Positions 18,101-27,030 of a stretch of 64,000 bases of DNA are shown here, one piece after another. The number at the start of each line of letters is the position of its first letter. Positions within the stretch are counted from its first letter, which is position 1. Source of the stretch: Sphingobacteriales bacterium (GTDB lineage Bacteria; Bacteroidota; Bacteroidia; Chitinophagales; Chitinophagaceae). A model generated the notes under the pieces. That model was not told the origin of the DNA, made no database searches, and worked only from the letters and a program-made list of their open reading frames with translations. The stretch spans positions 214,967 through 278,966 of the forward strand of contig JAAXIF010000020.1 in the NCBI GenBank assembly GCA_012270485.1, in the 5' to 3' direction. The translations under genes and the position numbers were made by a program.

Positions 18101-21100
18101 GTTGTATGGTGAAATTATCTCCGGCATAGAAATAATTATTCCATCTGTTATTCAGCCATAATGCCGGTTTTTGCCATTGATGTTGCTTGAATTGATCTAA
18201 AGAAGCATCATACATGCCGGTGAGTACCTCGGCATCCGTATGATCACCTTTTAAACCCTTGATCTTGATCGTCCAATTTTCTTTACTTCCAGGTTCCGTT
18301 TTATTGCGATAAGAACTGTATTCAACATCCAATTGTTTATTGGTCCATGGAACATCGATCATGTATGTTTGTGTATACATCCTATTGTGAATCACATAGG
18401 CTTGTGTAATCATCATACCGCCTCTATCTGTTTCGGTTGGAGAAAAACGGATATCTGTCAATCCATTCTTGCGGGTTTGATATTCAAGAACAGCTTTTTT
18501 ATTAAAGCGTTCTGTTTTGCTGATGACAAATATTTCATTAGCTGATGCTCCATGAATAAATACAGCAGTATCCCCTGGTTCAACCGTTTCTTTCTTTGTG
18601 AAAGTAAAATCATATTCAGGTGAGGGTAACTGTCTTGATACGGAATTAAATACCTTGACATAATTCACTGTTTTTACGACAGGGCCATTTTTATCCTTGG
18701 TTGTTGCTACTATTTCATAATGACCGGGTGGCAATGGTTTTGTCAAGAGAAACTTATCCGTATTTTTTGTATCAATATCAGTTTGTTGCAACACAGATAC
18801 TCTTGACCATGTGGATGGATCGGATTCATTTTCATACTCATCATTAGGAAATAATGAGATGAAATCTTTTGGATTGTATAAGAATAGGTCAGGACGTTCC
18901 CATAATCTTTTTTTGATCAGTCTATCTGGATGTTGAAGTGAGGTGATTTTTATTTGAACAATGGCGGGTTCTTTTTCATTACTTAAATTGGTTGTTAATA
19001 CAGGAATCTCTTTAAATAGATTAGCATCTGCCCATTCAGGTATAGTTAGAGAAAGCGATAGTGAGGTATTGCCGGTAGTGATGGCAGTTTGAGCATTTCT
19101 TGTTTCGCCATTGGCATCTGTGACCGTTGCGCTGACAGAGAAATCAAATAATTGATTGGATTCTTTATCAATATTAATATCGTCAGTAGTGGCTTTGAAT
19201 TTGATTTGAAAATTACCTGCTGCATCTGTCGTGAGAATTCCTTGGCTGATCTCTCTTCTGTTATAAGAATTGGTGGGTCTTTGACGGTAATTGTAATGCC
19301 GAAATCTCACATCTCTTGTTACAGTATATGTCACTTTTGCGCCATCAATGCTATTCCCTGCGAATGCTCTAGCAGTACCGGAAACTGTGATGCTGTCATT
19401 GAGTTGATAAGCTTCCTTAGGTTTTTCTAGTATTACAGAAAATGTTGGTCGCTTGTATTCTTCAACTGAAACATAGGCAGACGAATTACCATATTCTCTT
19501 TTGGTATAGATAGAGTAGCTGCCGGTGAGCCCTTGCATAGGCAAAGTGAAACGGCCACTAAATGACCCATAACTATTCAACTGATAGCGAGCAGAGTCAA
19601 TCGTTTTTCTGTTGACATTTTGTAAGTACACCCAAATTGAATCCTTTGTACTGATCACTTTGTTTTGTTGGGTCACATAGTCTTTCATGGTGCCAATACC
19701 TTTGAAAAATAAGGTTTGTCCGGGTCTATAGATGGATCTGTCTGTAAAAAATAAAATTCTTTTCGTTTTATTTTCATAGTCAGCTATTTCACTGCTCTCA
19801 GTAAGTTCCTTTGTTGTTGGTTCGAAATAATTTTCATATTCAGTTCTGCTAAATGAAAGACGATCATTTTTGGTTTCAAAAGTATACTTGTAAGTTGCGT
19901 AGCTTTTTTTCTCAATGAAATTTAGATAGCCGTTTTTATCAGTCGTTTTTTTGGCAAGCAATTTTAGCTGATACTTATACAATGCAGAGTTATAAGTGTT
20001 TTCAAAGATTGATACAGTTACATTAGCCAATGGCTTACCTGTTTCACGATGTACTACAAAAATGTCATTTTTATTCTTGATATAACTAATATTGGAAATG
20101 ATGAAACGTTGATGACTTAGTTTACTAACGTCATTATTTTTGAACATAGGGTCATTCGAGCATAATAATTCATATTCCCCAGATGGTAATTCAGGTAAGG
20201 CAATTTCAACACCGTGGTATTGATGATCTGTTGTTTTTGGTAAGATTTGAGCAATGGTTTTAAATGGAGAGATCGATACTATTTTTTCCCAAAACTCATT
20301 TTTCCATACCTCAGCTTGCTGATCGTCATTTCCGGCTTTTAGAATACGGATATATAATGTATCAATATTTTTATATGCTACGCGCGCTCGAAATTTTTTA
20401 TTAATTGGGTTGACATGTTCTGTCTTGATAGACCAACTCGGAACTGTTATTTCCGATAAAAGTGTTCGCATTTTTTGTACGGCAGGTAGGCTGGTATCAA
20501 AACTTGATTGTACATCAGTGATTATTTTTTTTGCATGGGTAAGTGCATATCGGTGTGTAGTATCTAAAAAAGGTTGATACGAGTCGCCTTTTCTTTTTTC
20601 ATTAGCTGCTAAAGCGTACCAATACGAAGCGATAGCAGGAGTGCTAGGATATAATGCAGTAGTCTTTTTCAGGGTATTTTCATAATGATGATCTTTGTTG
20701 GGAAATCTAGCTTGTTCATATGCCCATTCGATTCTTTCAAGATTGAATTGAAGTAGCCATCCCAAACTGTTTCGGTTTTTATGCTTTCTTAAAAGTTGCT
20801 GGTATAACTGTAGTGTTATGAAATGATGTGCATCATCATTCGGGGAAGTAAATTTTGTTTCTATAAATTCATTCAATTCATTCAATACAGCAGGATCTTG
20901 TAAGGAGAAAAAATCACTGGTTCTGCTGACGAAATACTCTTCAGATTTATAAAAACCAATCGCTTCCACTAAGCATAGATCTGCCAGGTCAAGCGGGGCA
21001 TAAGAATAATGGCCTTTGATAAGAATGGCATCATATTGATCTACCGTAATTTTCTCAAGAGAAGAAATATGTTTTAAAATTTCCTTGAATTGCAGAGCAA

Positions 21101-21560
21101 TGTTTTTCCTGATGTCATCAATAGTCCATGTATTGATATCTGTATTTTGATTATTCACAACAGACTTTCTGTTGTAAATGACCCATCTATTGTTTTGAAA
21201 ATATTTTTGTAATTGTTTATTGAATAGTAAGCGATATAAGCTTTGTACAACGGGATCGTTATTGTTTTTTATTTCTGCTTGGAGATCGGCGGCTATTTCA
21301 ATAGGTCCTTTTACTGAAACAATATTTTCTAAAGAATAACGATAAATCAAACATTTAATCTTTTGAGCGGGGAGGTTTTGCTTATTTGCTCTCTCATACA
21401 GTTGGTTTACTTTATCCAGAGCTGTTTTCGTCAAACCATTTTTTAATATCAGTGTATCAATGTGTAACCATTCTCTGGTAAAACTGGTGTCTTTTTGTTG
21501 GGAGAATGAATTGATGGATACGAATAATAAAACTGCGAAAAGAAACTTCTTGAGCATCAT
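15177..21560 (-). CDS. Giant alpha-2-macroglobulin family protein with TonB-plug-like insert
   Basis: 2127 residues, larger than most bacterial alpha-2-macroglobulins. Signal peptide at residues 1-21 (LKKFLFAVLLFVSINSFSQ), no lipobox. The N-terminal ~400 residues are helical and unassigned. A carboxypeptidase-regulatory-like beta domain (RETGKPLANVTVSIFE) follows, then MG domains including the MG2-type FFTDRSIYRPGQTLFFKG. At residues ~1268-1333 is a segment like a TonB-receptor plug (LLLVDGVIVP, INPADI, GALIITTKNAQ). Next is the A2M bait-side region FTMPEAVTQWKWM and the thioester motif CVEQ (Cys1573, Gln1576) in PYECVEQTFNRF, with the helical thioester domain behind it. The likely role is a periplasmic or surface protease trap. 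There is no neighbouring pbpC. Confidence 0.88.
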   Translation of the reverse strand: MMLKKFLFAVLLFVSINSFSQQKDTSFTREWLHIDTLILKNGLTKTALDKVNQLYERANKQNLPAQKIKCLIYRYSLENIVSVKGPIEIAADLQAEIKNNNDPVVQSLYRLLFNKQLQKYFQNNRWVIYNRKSVVNNQNTDINTWTIDDIRKNIALQFKEILKHISSLEKITVDQYDAILIKGHYSYAPLDLADLCLVEAIGFYKSEEYFVSRTSDFFSLQDPAVLNELNEFIETKFTSPNDDAHHFITLQLYQQLLRKHKNRNSLGWLLQFNLERIEWAYEQARFPNKDHHYENTLKKTTALYPSTPAIASYWYALAANEKRKGDSYQPFLDTTHRYALTHAKKIITDVQSSFDTSLPAVQKMRTLLSEITVPSWSIKTEHVNPINKKFRARVAYKNIDTLYIRILKAGNDDQQAEVWKNEFWEKIVSISPFKTIAQILPKTTDHQYHGVEIALPELPSGEYELLCSNDPMFKNNDVSKLSHQRFIISNISYIKNKNDIFVVHRETGKPLANVTVSIFENTYNSALYKYQLKLLAKKTTDKNGYLNFIEKKSYATYKYTFETKNDRLSFSRTEYENYFEPTTKELTESSEIADYENKTKRILFFTDRSIYRPGQTLFFKGIGTMKDYVTQQNKVISTKDSIWVYLQNVNRKTIDSARYQLNSYGSFSGRFTLPMQGLTGSYSIYTKREYGNSSAYVSVEEYKRPTFSVILEKPKEAYQLNDSITVSGTARAFAGNSIDGAKVTYTVTRDVRFRHYNYRQRPTNSYNRREISQGILTTDAAGNFQIKFKATTDDINIDKESNQLFDFSVSATVTDANGETRNAQTAITTGNTSLSLSLTIPEWADANLFKEIPVLTTNLSNEKEPAIVQIKITSLQHPDRLIKKRLWERPDLFLYNPKDFISLFPNDEYENESDPSTWSRVSVLQQTDIDTKNTDKFLLTKPLPPGHYEIVATTKDKNGPVVKTVNYVKVFNSVSRQLPSPEYDFTFTKKETVEPGDTAVFIHGASANEIFVISKTERFNKKAVLEYQTRKNGLTDIRFSPTETDRGGMMITQAYVIHNRMYTQTYMIDVPWTNKQLDVEYSSYRNKTEPGSKENWTIKIKGLKGDHTDAEVLTGMYDASLDQFKQHQWQKPALWLNNRWNNYFYAGDNFTIQQSLAKYVDIPFVQYEEVELDRIATNSEDLMVQNLKYWSQQPSSLLSIQAKKHLIESLQYTSKYYFSNHRNELMDQNKAMSPPSVLTAAAKKATTGLNDDTATGLFSYDASVGYGDIKIRGAGISTIVPGSLLLVDGVIVPSISNINPADIISSEYLEPVEAVKRFGQKAEKGALIITTKNAQTPVVIRKNFNETAFFYPHLHADSTGNYSFSFTMPEAVTQWKWMTIAHNKDLAFGSGQADVITQKTLMVQANAPRFMREGDKMEFSAKVSNLSDQELSGQIMLELIDASAGSLVDGWFQNVFPSQYFTVPAKQSSVVKFPIQIPFSFNRALTWRLVAKAGNYSDGEENTLPVLTNRQLVTESLPILITKDTTQKFRFEKLINANSPSLTHEALTISYTANPIWEAIRSLPYLMEYPYECVEQTFNRFYANALAHYIINKDAKIKKVFEAWQKDTVALKSKLQLNESLKQVMLEETPWVFEAETQEQKNKNLALLFDVFRMNQQSDQLIKKLEDMQLPDGSFSWFKGGYADRYMTNYVMTGIGKLKRLGAMTPDIAIRLKPLIDKAIKFLDASITRDYRVLKAAKLDSIKPILSGFELQYLYMRSFFRDIQQTGTYDAYSYYYDLGKKNIQRQSIYNKSLLGLVYFRNNEKRFVNVNILSPVLENAVEDPSKATVYWKDRSGYSWYTSQIEHQSTVIQFLQEVLQDQNFVGGQKSINHARNWLLLNKQTNHWNTTVATADAAYSLIMTGTDLLHTDKNITIQLGNTLYNNQTHTKEVGTGYYQQRVEGRLVKPEMGNIQITVQTKGTGSKESISWGAVHWQYFEDMDKITPSATPLSITKELFVEKNSNAGKVLEALKENDVVKPGDKVIVRMIIKSDRPMEYLHLKDTRSATMEPVNVLSGFKWQDRLGYYESTKDASTNFFIGQLNKGTYVFDYPVYITHTGVFSTGNASIQCMYAPEFTANSGGMILRVEE

Positions 21561-21814
21561 GCAATGAAATTTGGTAGAAAAATACGTCCTATTTCATAGG
21601 GATGCAAACATCCTGTAATATTCATACAAAGTGAATTGGATTAACAAAAGTTTAGGGCAAAAAAGAAGCTTGCAGCAATTGCTACAAGCTTACCCCCAAT
21701 TTGTAGTTGTTGTTTATCCCTGCGGACTGATTTTCCAACAAATGCAATTTCCAATTTTTTAATGATGACGCAATACCTGTAAATGGGTATTTTATCTTGG
21801 TAACAATTAAATAA

Positions 21815-21913
21815 TAGGGAAAGAAATAAGAAACAAGGAACATGAAACAAGAAAGTTTCAAGTGAGTAAGCGACAATTTTAAATAGCGCCGGACTTTAGT
21901 CCGGCGAAAAGAG
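21815..21913. repeat. Composite repeat D, copy 1 (GAAACAAG words plus GCCGGACTTTAGTCCGGC)
   Basis: Irregular tandem words (AAGAAATAAG, AAACAAGG, GAAACAAGAAAG) occupy 21815-21862. They are followed by the conserved block TTTAAATAG-[C/T]-GCCGGAC at 21879-21894 and the perfect palindrome CGCCGGACTTTAGTCCGGCG (21887-21906) with GAAAAGA behind it. The same arrangement occurs in inverted orientation at 43195-43297. Confidence 0.8.
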
Positions 21914-22025
21914 AATAGGAGATAAGGGTGAATCTATAAAACAAGAAGAGGAAGTCTCAAAAGTAAAAAGAAGGCTTTGAGAATCGCCTAAATGAAAACT
22001 TTCTCCATCAGGTACCCGAATAAAA

Positions 22026-22058
22026 AGAGGCTATATCGGACTTTTGATACAGCCTCTT
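22026..22058 (-). terminator. Family C terminator of sucD
   Basis: Inverted repeat AGAGGCTATATCGGACTTTTGATACAGCCTCTT. On the minus strand the stem AGAGGCTGTATC is followed by T residues just after the sucD stop codon. Near-identical hairpins occur at 34864-34896 and 53677-53708. Confidence 0.8.
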
Positions 22059-22086
22059 GTAAAAGAAAATGATATGAATTTGCTGA

Positions 22087-22959
22087 TTACTTTTTGAGAG
22101 CTGCAGCCATTGTTTTACCAATGTCAGCAGGGCTGGCTACTACATCGATACCACATTCTGCCATGATTTTCATCTTAGCTGCTGCAGTGTCATCGGCACC
22201 ACCAATAATAGCACCCGCATGTCCCATACGACGACCCGGAGGAGCGGTTTGGCCTGCAATGAAACCAACTACCGGTTTTGTTTTATTGTCTTTGATCCAA
22301 CGAGCAGCTTCTGCTTCCATGCTTCCGCCGATCTCACCGATCATGATGATACCATCGGTTTCAGGATCGTTCATTAATAATTCAACGGCATCTTTTGTAG
22401 GTGTACCAATGATGGGGTCACCGCCAATTCCGATGGCTGTACTGATACCTAAACCTGCTTTCACCACTTGGTCAGCAGCTTCGTATGTGAGTGTACCACT
22501 CTTAGAAACGATACCGATGCGACCCGGTTTGAAAATAAAGCCTGGCATGATACCTACTTTAGCCTCACCTGCTGTAATAACACCCGGACAGTTAGGTCCG
22601 ATCAAACGGGTATTTTTACCCAAAAGATAGTTTTTAACTTTCACCATATCCTGAACAGGAATACCTTCTGTGATACAAACAATCAGGCTAATTCCTGCAT
22701 CGGTAGCTTCCATGATCGCATCTGCCGCGAAAGCAGGGGGAACGAAAATGATACTTACATCTGCACCTGCAATTTTAACTGCATCAGCTACGGTATTGAA
22801 TACCGGACGATCCAAATGCGTTGATCCGCCTTTGCCCGGTGTTACACCGCCAACTACATTGGTACCATATTCAATCATTTGGGTAGCATGGAATGTACCT
22901 TCTGTTCCGGTAAAGCCCTGAACAATGATCTTCGAGTTTTTATTCACTAATACTGCCAT
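22087..22959 (-). CDS. sucD: Succinyl-CoA synthetase alpha subunit (ADP-forming)
   Basis: 290 residues. Alpha subunit of succinyl-CoA ligase, which makes ATP (or GTP) and succinate from succinyl-CoA in the TCA cycle with the SucC beta subunit, which is not in this window. Seen: CoA-binding N-terminus [33 protein letters not shown], the segment [22 protein letters not shown], and the active-site histidine in [13 protein letters not shown]. The start is ATG 22959; the longer open frame upstream is non-homologous. A family C terminator follows. Confidence 0.96.
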   Translation of the reverse strand: MAVLVNKNSKIIVQGFTGTEGTFHATQMIEYGTNVVGGVTPGKGGSTHLDRPVFNTVADAVKIAGADVSIIFVPPAFAADAIMEATDAGISLIVCITEGIPVQDMVKVKNYLLGKNTRLIGPNCPGVITAGEAKVGIMPGFIFKPGRIGIVSKSGTLTYEAADQVVKAGLGISTAIGIGGDPIIGTPTKDAVELLMNDPETDGIIMIGEIGGSMEAEAARWIKDNKTKPVVGFIAGQTAPPGRRMGHAGAIIGGADDTAAAKMKIMAECGIDVVASPADIGKTMAAALKK

Positions 22960-23056
22960 GGTAATGGTTTCTTGTATTTGAAATTTGCGGCAAAAATAGG
23001 AGAAAATGAACGGATACCACCCAATGATCCAAACTTTGTTCAATAGATACCTCAGA

Positions 23057-23896
23057 TCAGCGTCCGATGCTGAAAAATGAAGAGTATTCATAATTCAAAC
23101 TCGCCCAGTAACTCTGCCAATCTGCTTTTTCATCCCCATTTAGTCTTTCCATATAAACCGCACTCACCATAAATGGACCTGAATATCTTTTCACAGTCAC
23201 TGTTCCACGGTTATTCGTGCGGTATTCCTGCATCTGTGTCGCGCCATTTTTTTCTCGGTGCCAAGTCTTTACCAGCAAATTGGCCAATGGCTTCCCCTTG
23301 AATAATACCCTGAATTTCACAGTTGGTAGGTTATCGGAAGGTAACCTAGCAGGGCTGGCGTAGGGGTTTTCAAATGGAATTATATCGAGCGGAAGAGTTG
23401 TCGGCTCAGTACAAGCATCTGTTTTTATATCACCTACCTGGATAATGGTTTTTACAGAACGCTGATAGTATTCTTTACCCGGCCTTTGATTTTCATTATT
23501 TTTTTGCCGGAAATCAAGGGCTGTTTGTAATCCATCTTCTTTCAAATAATCATTGAATTTGTCGCCTTCCAACTCAATATGCGAATTGATACTGTTGAAT
23601 ACCACCATATGCGTGCCTTCGACTTGTAATGGCAACCTGATGGAATCTCCTTTTTGGATGGATAGTCTGTCAGCAATATCCACCATTGTTCCATTGGGGA
23701 GATAATGGGTGAGTCGTTTGATTTTTTCTTTATTACCAGTCCAATTTTCTCCTGTGAAATTTTCACCCACCTGAAAACGAATCAATGCGATGTCTCGGAT
23801 GGTATAAAAATATTTATCAGGGGCCAGCCAAAACTCGTGAGCGGAGAGTAAAAAGGCTGCCATGAGAAACAAGAATGACAAAAACAGTTTTTTCAT
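23057..23896 (-). CDS. DUF4198 (NikM-like) exported protein
   Basis: 279 residues with a signal peptide ([19 protein letters not shown]) cleaved just before HEFWLAP, the hallmark opening of the DUF4198 family. Further family signs are the [19 protein letters not shown] strand region and the C-terminal beta-sandwich ([38 protein letters not shown]). Homologues are periplasmic and some are linked to nickel or cobalt uptake, but no metal transporter lies nearby. It is separated from sucD by 97 bases on the same strand, so co-transcription is possible but not obvious. Confidence 0.8.
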   Translation of the reverse strand: MKKLFLSFLFLMAAFLLSAHEFWLAPDKYFYTIRDIALIRFQVGENFTGENWTGNKEKIKRLTHYLPNGTMVDIADRLSIQKGDSIRLPLQVEGTHMVVFNSINSHIELEGDKFNDYLKEDGLQTALDFRQKNNENQRPGKEYYQRSVKTIIQVGDIKTDACTEPTTLPLDIIPFENPYASPARLPSDNLPTVKFRVLFKGKPLANLLVKTWHREKNGATQMQEYRTNNRGTVTVKRYSGPFMVSAVYMERLNGDEKADWQSYWASLNYEYSSFFSIGR

Positions 23897-23987
23897 TACT
23901 GCAATGTACTTAAATGAAATCGGAATACAGCCGAGTACGGAAGACTAGTTAGATGGTTGAAAATAGATCATCTGAAGCATGGATTTA

Positions 23988-24024
23988 TTGCCACTGTCCA
24001 AGGGACTCCTTCGGACAGTGGCAA
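23988..24024. terminator. Perfect 12-bp hairpin between DUF4198 and PKD genes
   Basis: TTGCCACTGTCC (23988-23999) and its exact complement (24013-24024) flank a loop that itself folds (AAGGGACTCCTT). It sits ~17 bases after the stop codon of the PKD-repeat gene on the minus strand. There is no clear T-run, so it is a terminator-like or mRNA-stabilising hairpin. Confidence 0.6.
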
Positions 24025-24041
24025 TTTATATTACTAAACCA

Positions 24042-26027
24042 CTATAATTTATAGAACAACCTACTATCATTACCAACAGCACTGATTACTCTCAAGAAAT
24101 AAGGACCTGTTTTTAACTCTACAGCCGGAATTTCAATAAAATTATTACCGCTGAGTAATCCTTTCTTGGTTTTCCATTTGATGGTGCCATAAATATCATA
24201 GATGCCAATCTCCACTTCAACACCCACTTTGACCCAGATCGTCGTTACAAAACGAGATATAACCGGATTGGGATTGATTTGGATGATTTTGATGCGCTGA
24301 CTAATAGGTTCATTCACCGTACTGTCTTTTATTTCGAATACTTTACATACTTCACTACTACAACCCGCAGCCGTTTTTATTTTCAGACAAACTGTATATA
24401 TACCTTTTTGGCGGTATTGTTTTTCCGGTGCAACTATATTCCCACCTAATTCAGTACCGTCACCAAATTTCCATTTGCGTTCAATGATACTGTCACCAGG
24501 AACAGCTGTTGAACCCACGCTATTGAATTTGATTTTTTTCTGCGCTAGTCTTTGATCAGAGAATGTTGCAACACATCGGTTATTCGGAGTTGTGTACGTG
24601 ATGTTCTCACAATACCTGCTCTCACAACCTTTTGCTGTTTTAATAACCAAGCAAACATTGTACACCCCCGATTTACGATATTGATAAATAGGGTCTTTTC
24701 TATTGCCTGTTAAAGCGGCAGCGCTATCACCAAAATACCATGTTCTGCTGATGATACTATCACCCTGTGGTGCTACCGCGCCCAGACTATTAAATTGTAT
24801 GGACTGTTCTTTCTTTGTATAACTAAATATGGCTTTACAATACAAAGGTGAATTCGCAATCGTAGGATCTTTAACAAGAATGGTACTGCAATACATAGCT
24901 TCACAACCCTTGGCAGATTTTATTTTCAAACAAACGGTGTAGGAGCCGGTGTCTTTAAACGTTTTTGAGACACTCATTTCATTCCCATCAATAGCCGTTC
25001 CATCACCCAAAATCCAGATGCGCTGTATGATGCTGTCGCCATTGGATGCCAAACTTCTGGCACTGTTAAATCTAAAACTGCGATTACCGTTTTTTTCAAA
25101 CGTATACATGGCAGTACAAATAAGAGGTTCTTCAATTTCAATAGTAGTACAATACCTGCTTTCGCAACCTTTGGCGGTTTTTGTATACAGACATACTTGG
25201 TATTTACCGGATTTGCTGTATTGGTACACAAGTTCTTTAGCGCCACTTTCTATTATTTTGCCATCACCCAAAATCCAGCCATACTTTACAATACTATCAT
25301 TGTTGATAAAACTGCTGGTGCTATTGAAGACTACTTTTTTTCCATCTATTCGGAAACTGAATTTAGCCTGACAGGTAAGCGTTGGTTTTACGATTGAGTC
25401 GCGTACAATGATGGTTGCACATACTTTGCTTTCGCAGCCCTTTTGCGTTTTAATGTATAGGCAAACATTATACACACCGGTGTCTTTAAATTCTTTTAGC
25501 GGACTAATTTCTCTTCCCTCAAGTATGCTGCCATCACCGAAAATCCATTTTCTAAGAAGGATACTATCGCCGGTAGGTACTGTACTATTCTTTGAACTGA
25601 ATCGAAATGTTTTTCCCTGAAGTTTTTCATATGTCAATACTGCTTTGCAATTCGCTGGTGGAATGCTACTACCAGGTGTACAGAGTATAAAATTACTTTC
25701 TGCGTAGTTGCTGGTGTTATTGATATTGGGATGATTGATGAGTAGTTGCCCATCACAATTCTCTGTACTCACTTTTATTTTCGTAATAGTACTGTTACAT
25801 CGAATCGTATCTATATAAAAACCATTTGGATTGGTTTTTACTGTTTTGACTATATAACAAGCGGCAGACACACTACTGCTATCGATTCTAATAGTGATTA
25901 CTTTGTTGCCAGCAGGTTGACCATTGCTGTATTTTACGGTACCTTTTACTATAATGGTATTCGCAAAACTGCCCAGCGGAAGTAATAAAAGCATGAGACG
26001 GCAGATCAATCGAATGACGTTTTCCAT
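24042..26027 (-). CDS. Secreted protein with five cysteine-rich PKD repeats and T9SS sorting domain
   Basis: 661 residues: a signal peptide (LICRLMLLLLPLGSFA), an N-terminal beta domain with VKGTVKYSNGQPAGN, then five PKD repeats of about 85-95 residues. Each repeat has the PKD core (W-x-x-GDG or W-x-FGD and the F/Y-x-x-[ST]G-x-Y segment). Each also adds the same four cysteines: C-x-A-x-[FY] at the start, VCL, KGC-type, and a final C four residues later (GCESRYC). The C-terminus (INPNPV ... GIYDIYGTIKWK ... TGPYFLRV) is a type A T9SS sorting domain, so the protein should be exported by the Por system and attached to or released from the surface. Likely an adhesin or structural protein. Confidence 0.85.
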   Translation of the reverse strand: MENVIRLICRLMLLLLPLGSFANTIIVKGTVKYSNGQPAGNKVITIRIDSSSVSAACYIVKTVKTNPNGFYIDTIRCNSTITKIKVSTENCDGQLLINHPNINNTSNYAESNFILCTPGSSIPPANCKAVLTYEKLQGKTFRFSSKNSTVPTGDSILLRKWIFGDGSILEGREISPLKEFKDTGVYNVCLYIKTQKGCESKVCATIIVRDSIVKPTLTCQAKFSFRIDGKKVVFNSTSSFINNDSIVKYGWILGDGKIIESGAKELVYQYSKSGKYQVCLYTKTAKGCESRYCTTIEIEEPLICTAMYTFEKNGNRSFRFNSARSLASNGDSIIQRIWILGDGTAIDGNEMSVSKTFKDTGSYTVCLKIKSAKGCEAMYCSTILVKDPTIANSPLYCKAIFSYTKKEQSIQFNSLGAVAPQGDSIISRTWYFGDSAAALTGNRKDPIYQYRKSGVYNVCLVIKTAKGCESRYCENITYTTPNNRCVATFSDQRLAQKKIKFNSVGSTAVPGDSIIERKWKFGDGTELGGNIVAPEKQYRQKGIYTVCLKIKTAAGCSSEVCKVFEIKDSTVNEPISQRIKIIQINPNPVISRFVTTIWVKVGVEVEIGIYDIYGTIKWKTKKGLLSGNNFIEIPAVELKTGPYFLRVISAVGNDSRLFYKL

Positions 26028-26332
26028 AGGTTTAGTTTTTTGATCTCTTTAACAGATACCATCTTTTTCAATACCGCAGTCCAGACCTAATATTTTTTTA
26101 ATAGCGCTACTATTCTAAGTCAAAAATCTCTGCCTTATCTCTGGTTACTTCAATTCTCTGCGGTAAATAAAACATAGTTTACTGCAGAGAGCATGCAAAA
26201 GGAGTGTTTACGCAGCGGCATTTATTAATCGGGAACTTTTTTGGGGTAATTGGGAGAAAAATCAGGCATCCGACATCCCACATCATAAAATCCCCCCAAA
26301 CCCCTACTTTTGCGGCAGAAATAAACCTTATT
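26028..26332. promoter_or_regulatory. Divergent control region between PKD gene and efp
   Basis: No gene. Contains a 13-bp inverted repeat with one mismatch (26155-26167 TCTCTGCGGTAAA against 26178-26190) and, towards efp, a perfect -7 promoter word TACTTTTG at 26305-26312, 21 bases before the efp ATG. Confidence 0.6.
26305..26312 (+). promoter_or_regulatory. Bacteroidota-type -7 promoter element of efp
   Basis: TACTTTTG matches TAnnTTTG exactly, followed by C. Transcription would start about seven bases downstream, leaving a leader of ~14 bases before the efp start codon. I could not find a matching -33 TTG at the standard spacing. Confidence 0.6.
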
Positions 26333-26899
26333 ATGGCAACTACATCAGACATCAGCCGTGGCATGATTTTAAAGCTAGACGGCAGCTTATATTCAGTGGT
26401 AGAATTTGGTGAGAACAAAACAGCCCGTGCAGCAGCAAAGGTTTGGGCCAAGCTGAAAGGGGTGGATAACAAACGTTCTATTGAAAAAACCTGGAACAGT
26501 GGAGAAAACATTTTCCCAGTGCGTGTGGAGAAAAAAGCTTTTCAGTTCTTGTACAAGGACGAAAGTGGTTTTAACCTGATGAATAATGAGACATTCGAGC
26601 AGATTGCGCTGGCGGAAGAAATGATTGACGCTCCTCAGTTTCTGAAAGATGGTTCAGAAGTGTTTGTTTATATCAATACCGAAACGGATCAGCCTATTGG
26701 TGCTGAATTACCTGAAAAGATTGTTTTGAAAATCACTTATTGTGAGCCCGGTTTAAGAGGAGATACGGCTACCCGTGCCCTGAAAGCCGCTACTGTGGAA
26801 ACGGGTGCTACCGTAATGGTACCCTTGTTTGTGGAAGATGGCGAACTGATCCGCGTAAACACCAAGACTGGTGATTATGTGGAACGTGTTAAAGAATAA
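26333..26899 (+). CDS. efp: Elongation factor P with atypical loop (Arg32)
   Basis: 188 residues. EF-P relieves ribosome stalling at polyproline stretches. The N-terminal KOW domain (MILKLDGSLYSVVEF), the OB domain (TATRALKAATVETGATVMVP) and the C-terminal GDYVERVKE are clear. The functional loop, PGKG with modified Lys34 in E. coli, reads here N-K-T-A-R-A-A-A. Aligned on D16-G17 (E. coli D18-G19), Arg32 falls at the Lys34 position. The start at ATG 26333 is supported by the promoter 21 bases upstream; the longer frame is intergenic. A terminator hairpin follows the stop. Confidence 0.95.
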   Translation: MATTSDISRGMILKLDGSLYSVVEFGENKTARAAAKVWAKLKGVDNKRSIEKTWNSGENIFPVRVEKKAFQFLYKDESGFNLMNNETFEQIALAEEMIDAPQFLKDGSEVFVYINTETDQPIGAELPEKIVLKITYCEPGLRGDTATRALKAATVETGATVMVPLFVEDGELIRVNTKTGDYVERVKE

Positions 26900-26919
26900 T
26901 TTAATTCGTTAATGATAGA

Positions 26920-26944
26920 AAAGGCACTTTTGGGTGCCTTTTTT
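26920..26944 (+). terminator. Intrinsic terminator of efp
   Basis: AAAGGCAC-TTTTGGG-TGCCTTT stem with T-run, 20 bases after the efp stop codon. Confidence 0.85.
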
Positions 26945-26954
26945 AGTTATAAGT

Positions 26955-27030
26955 ACAGTTGATAGTTGATAGTTGACAGTTGACAGAAAGAAGGATATTG
27001 TATTCCTGTCAACTGTCAACTATCAACTGT
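26955..27030. repeat. Family E word repeat (TTGATAGTTGACAG)
   Basis: Left arm 26955-26986 is built from TTGATAG and TTGACAG words. The right arm 27006-27030 is its reverse complement in matching order (CTGTCAACTGTCAACTATC). The 20-base spacer forms the loop. It stands between the efp terminator and accB. It is only partly regular, like the other word repeats. Confidence 0.8.

Larger units (their letters stand above)
21561..22086. other. Intergenic region between sucD and the macroglobulin gene
   Basis: No credible gene. Minus-strand frames of 60-70 codons here read as cysteine- and phenylalanine-rich nonsense. From left to right it holds an AAGCTTGCAGC/GCTACAAGCTT inverted repeat (21668-21690), a composite repeat (21815-21913) and a terminator hairpin (22026-22058). 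Confidence 0.6.

Noticed and set aside
21641..21876. Two overlapping 60-70 codon minus-strand frames between sucD and the macroglobulin gene
   Set aside because: Products are Phe/Leu/Cys-rich and arise partly from repeat words; no start context or conservation cue.
22094..22630. 178-codon plus-strand frame opposite sucD
   Set aside because: Shadow of sucD with Ile/Pro-rich low-complexity product; the codon pattern is explained by sucD.
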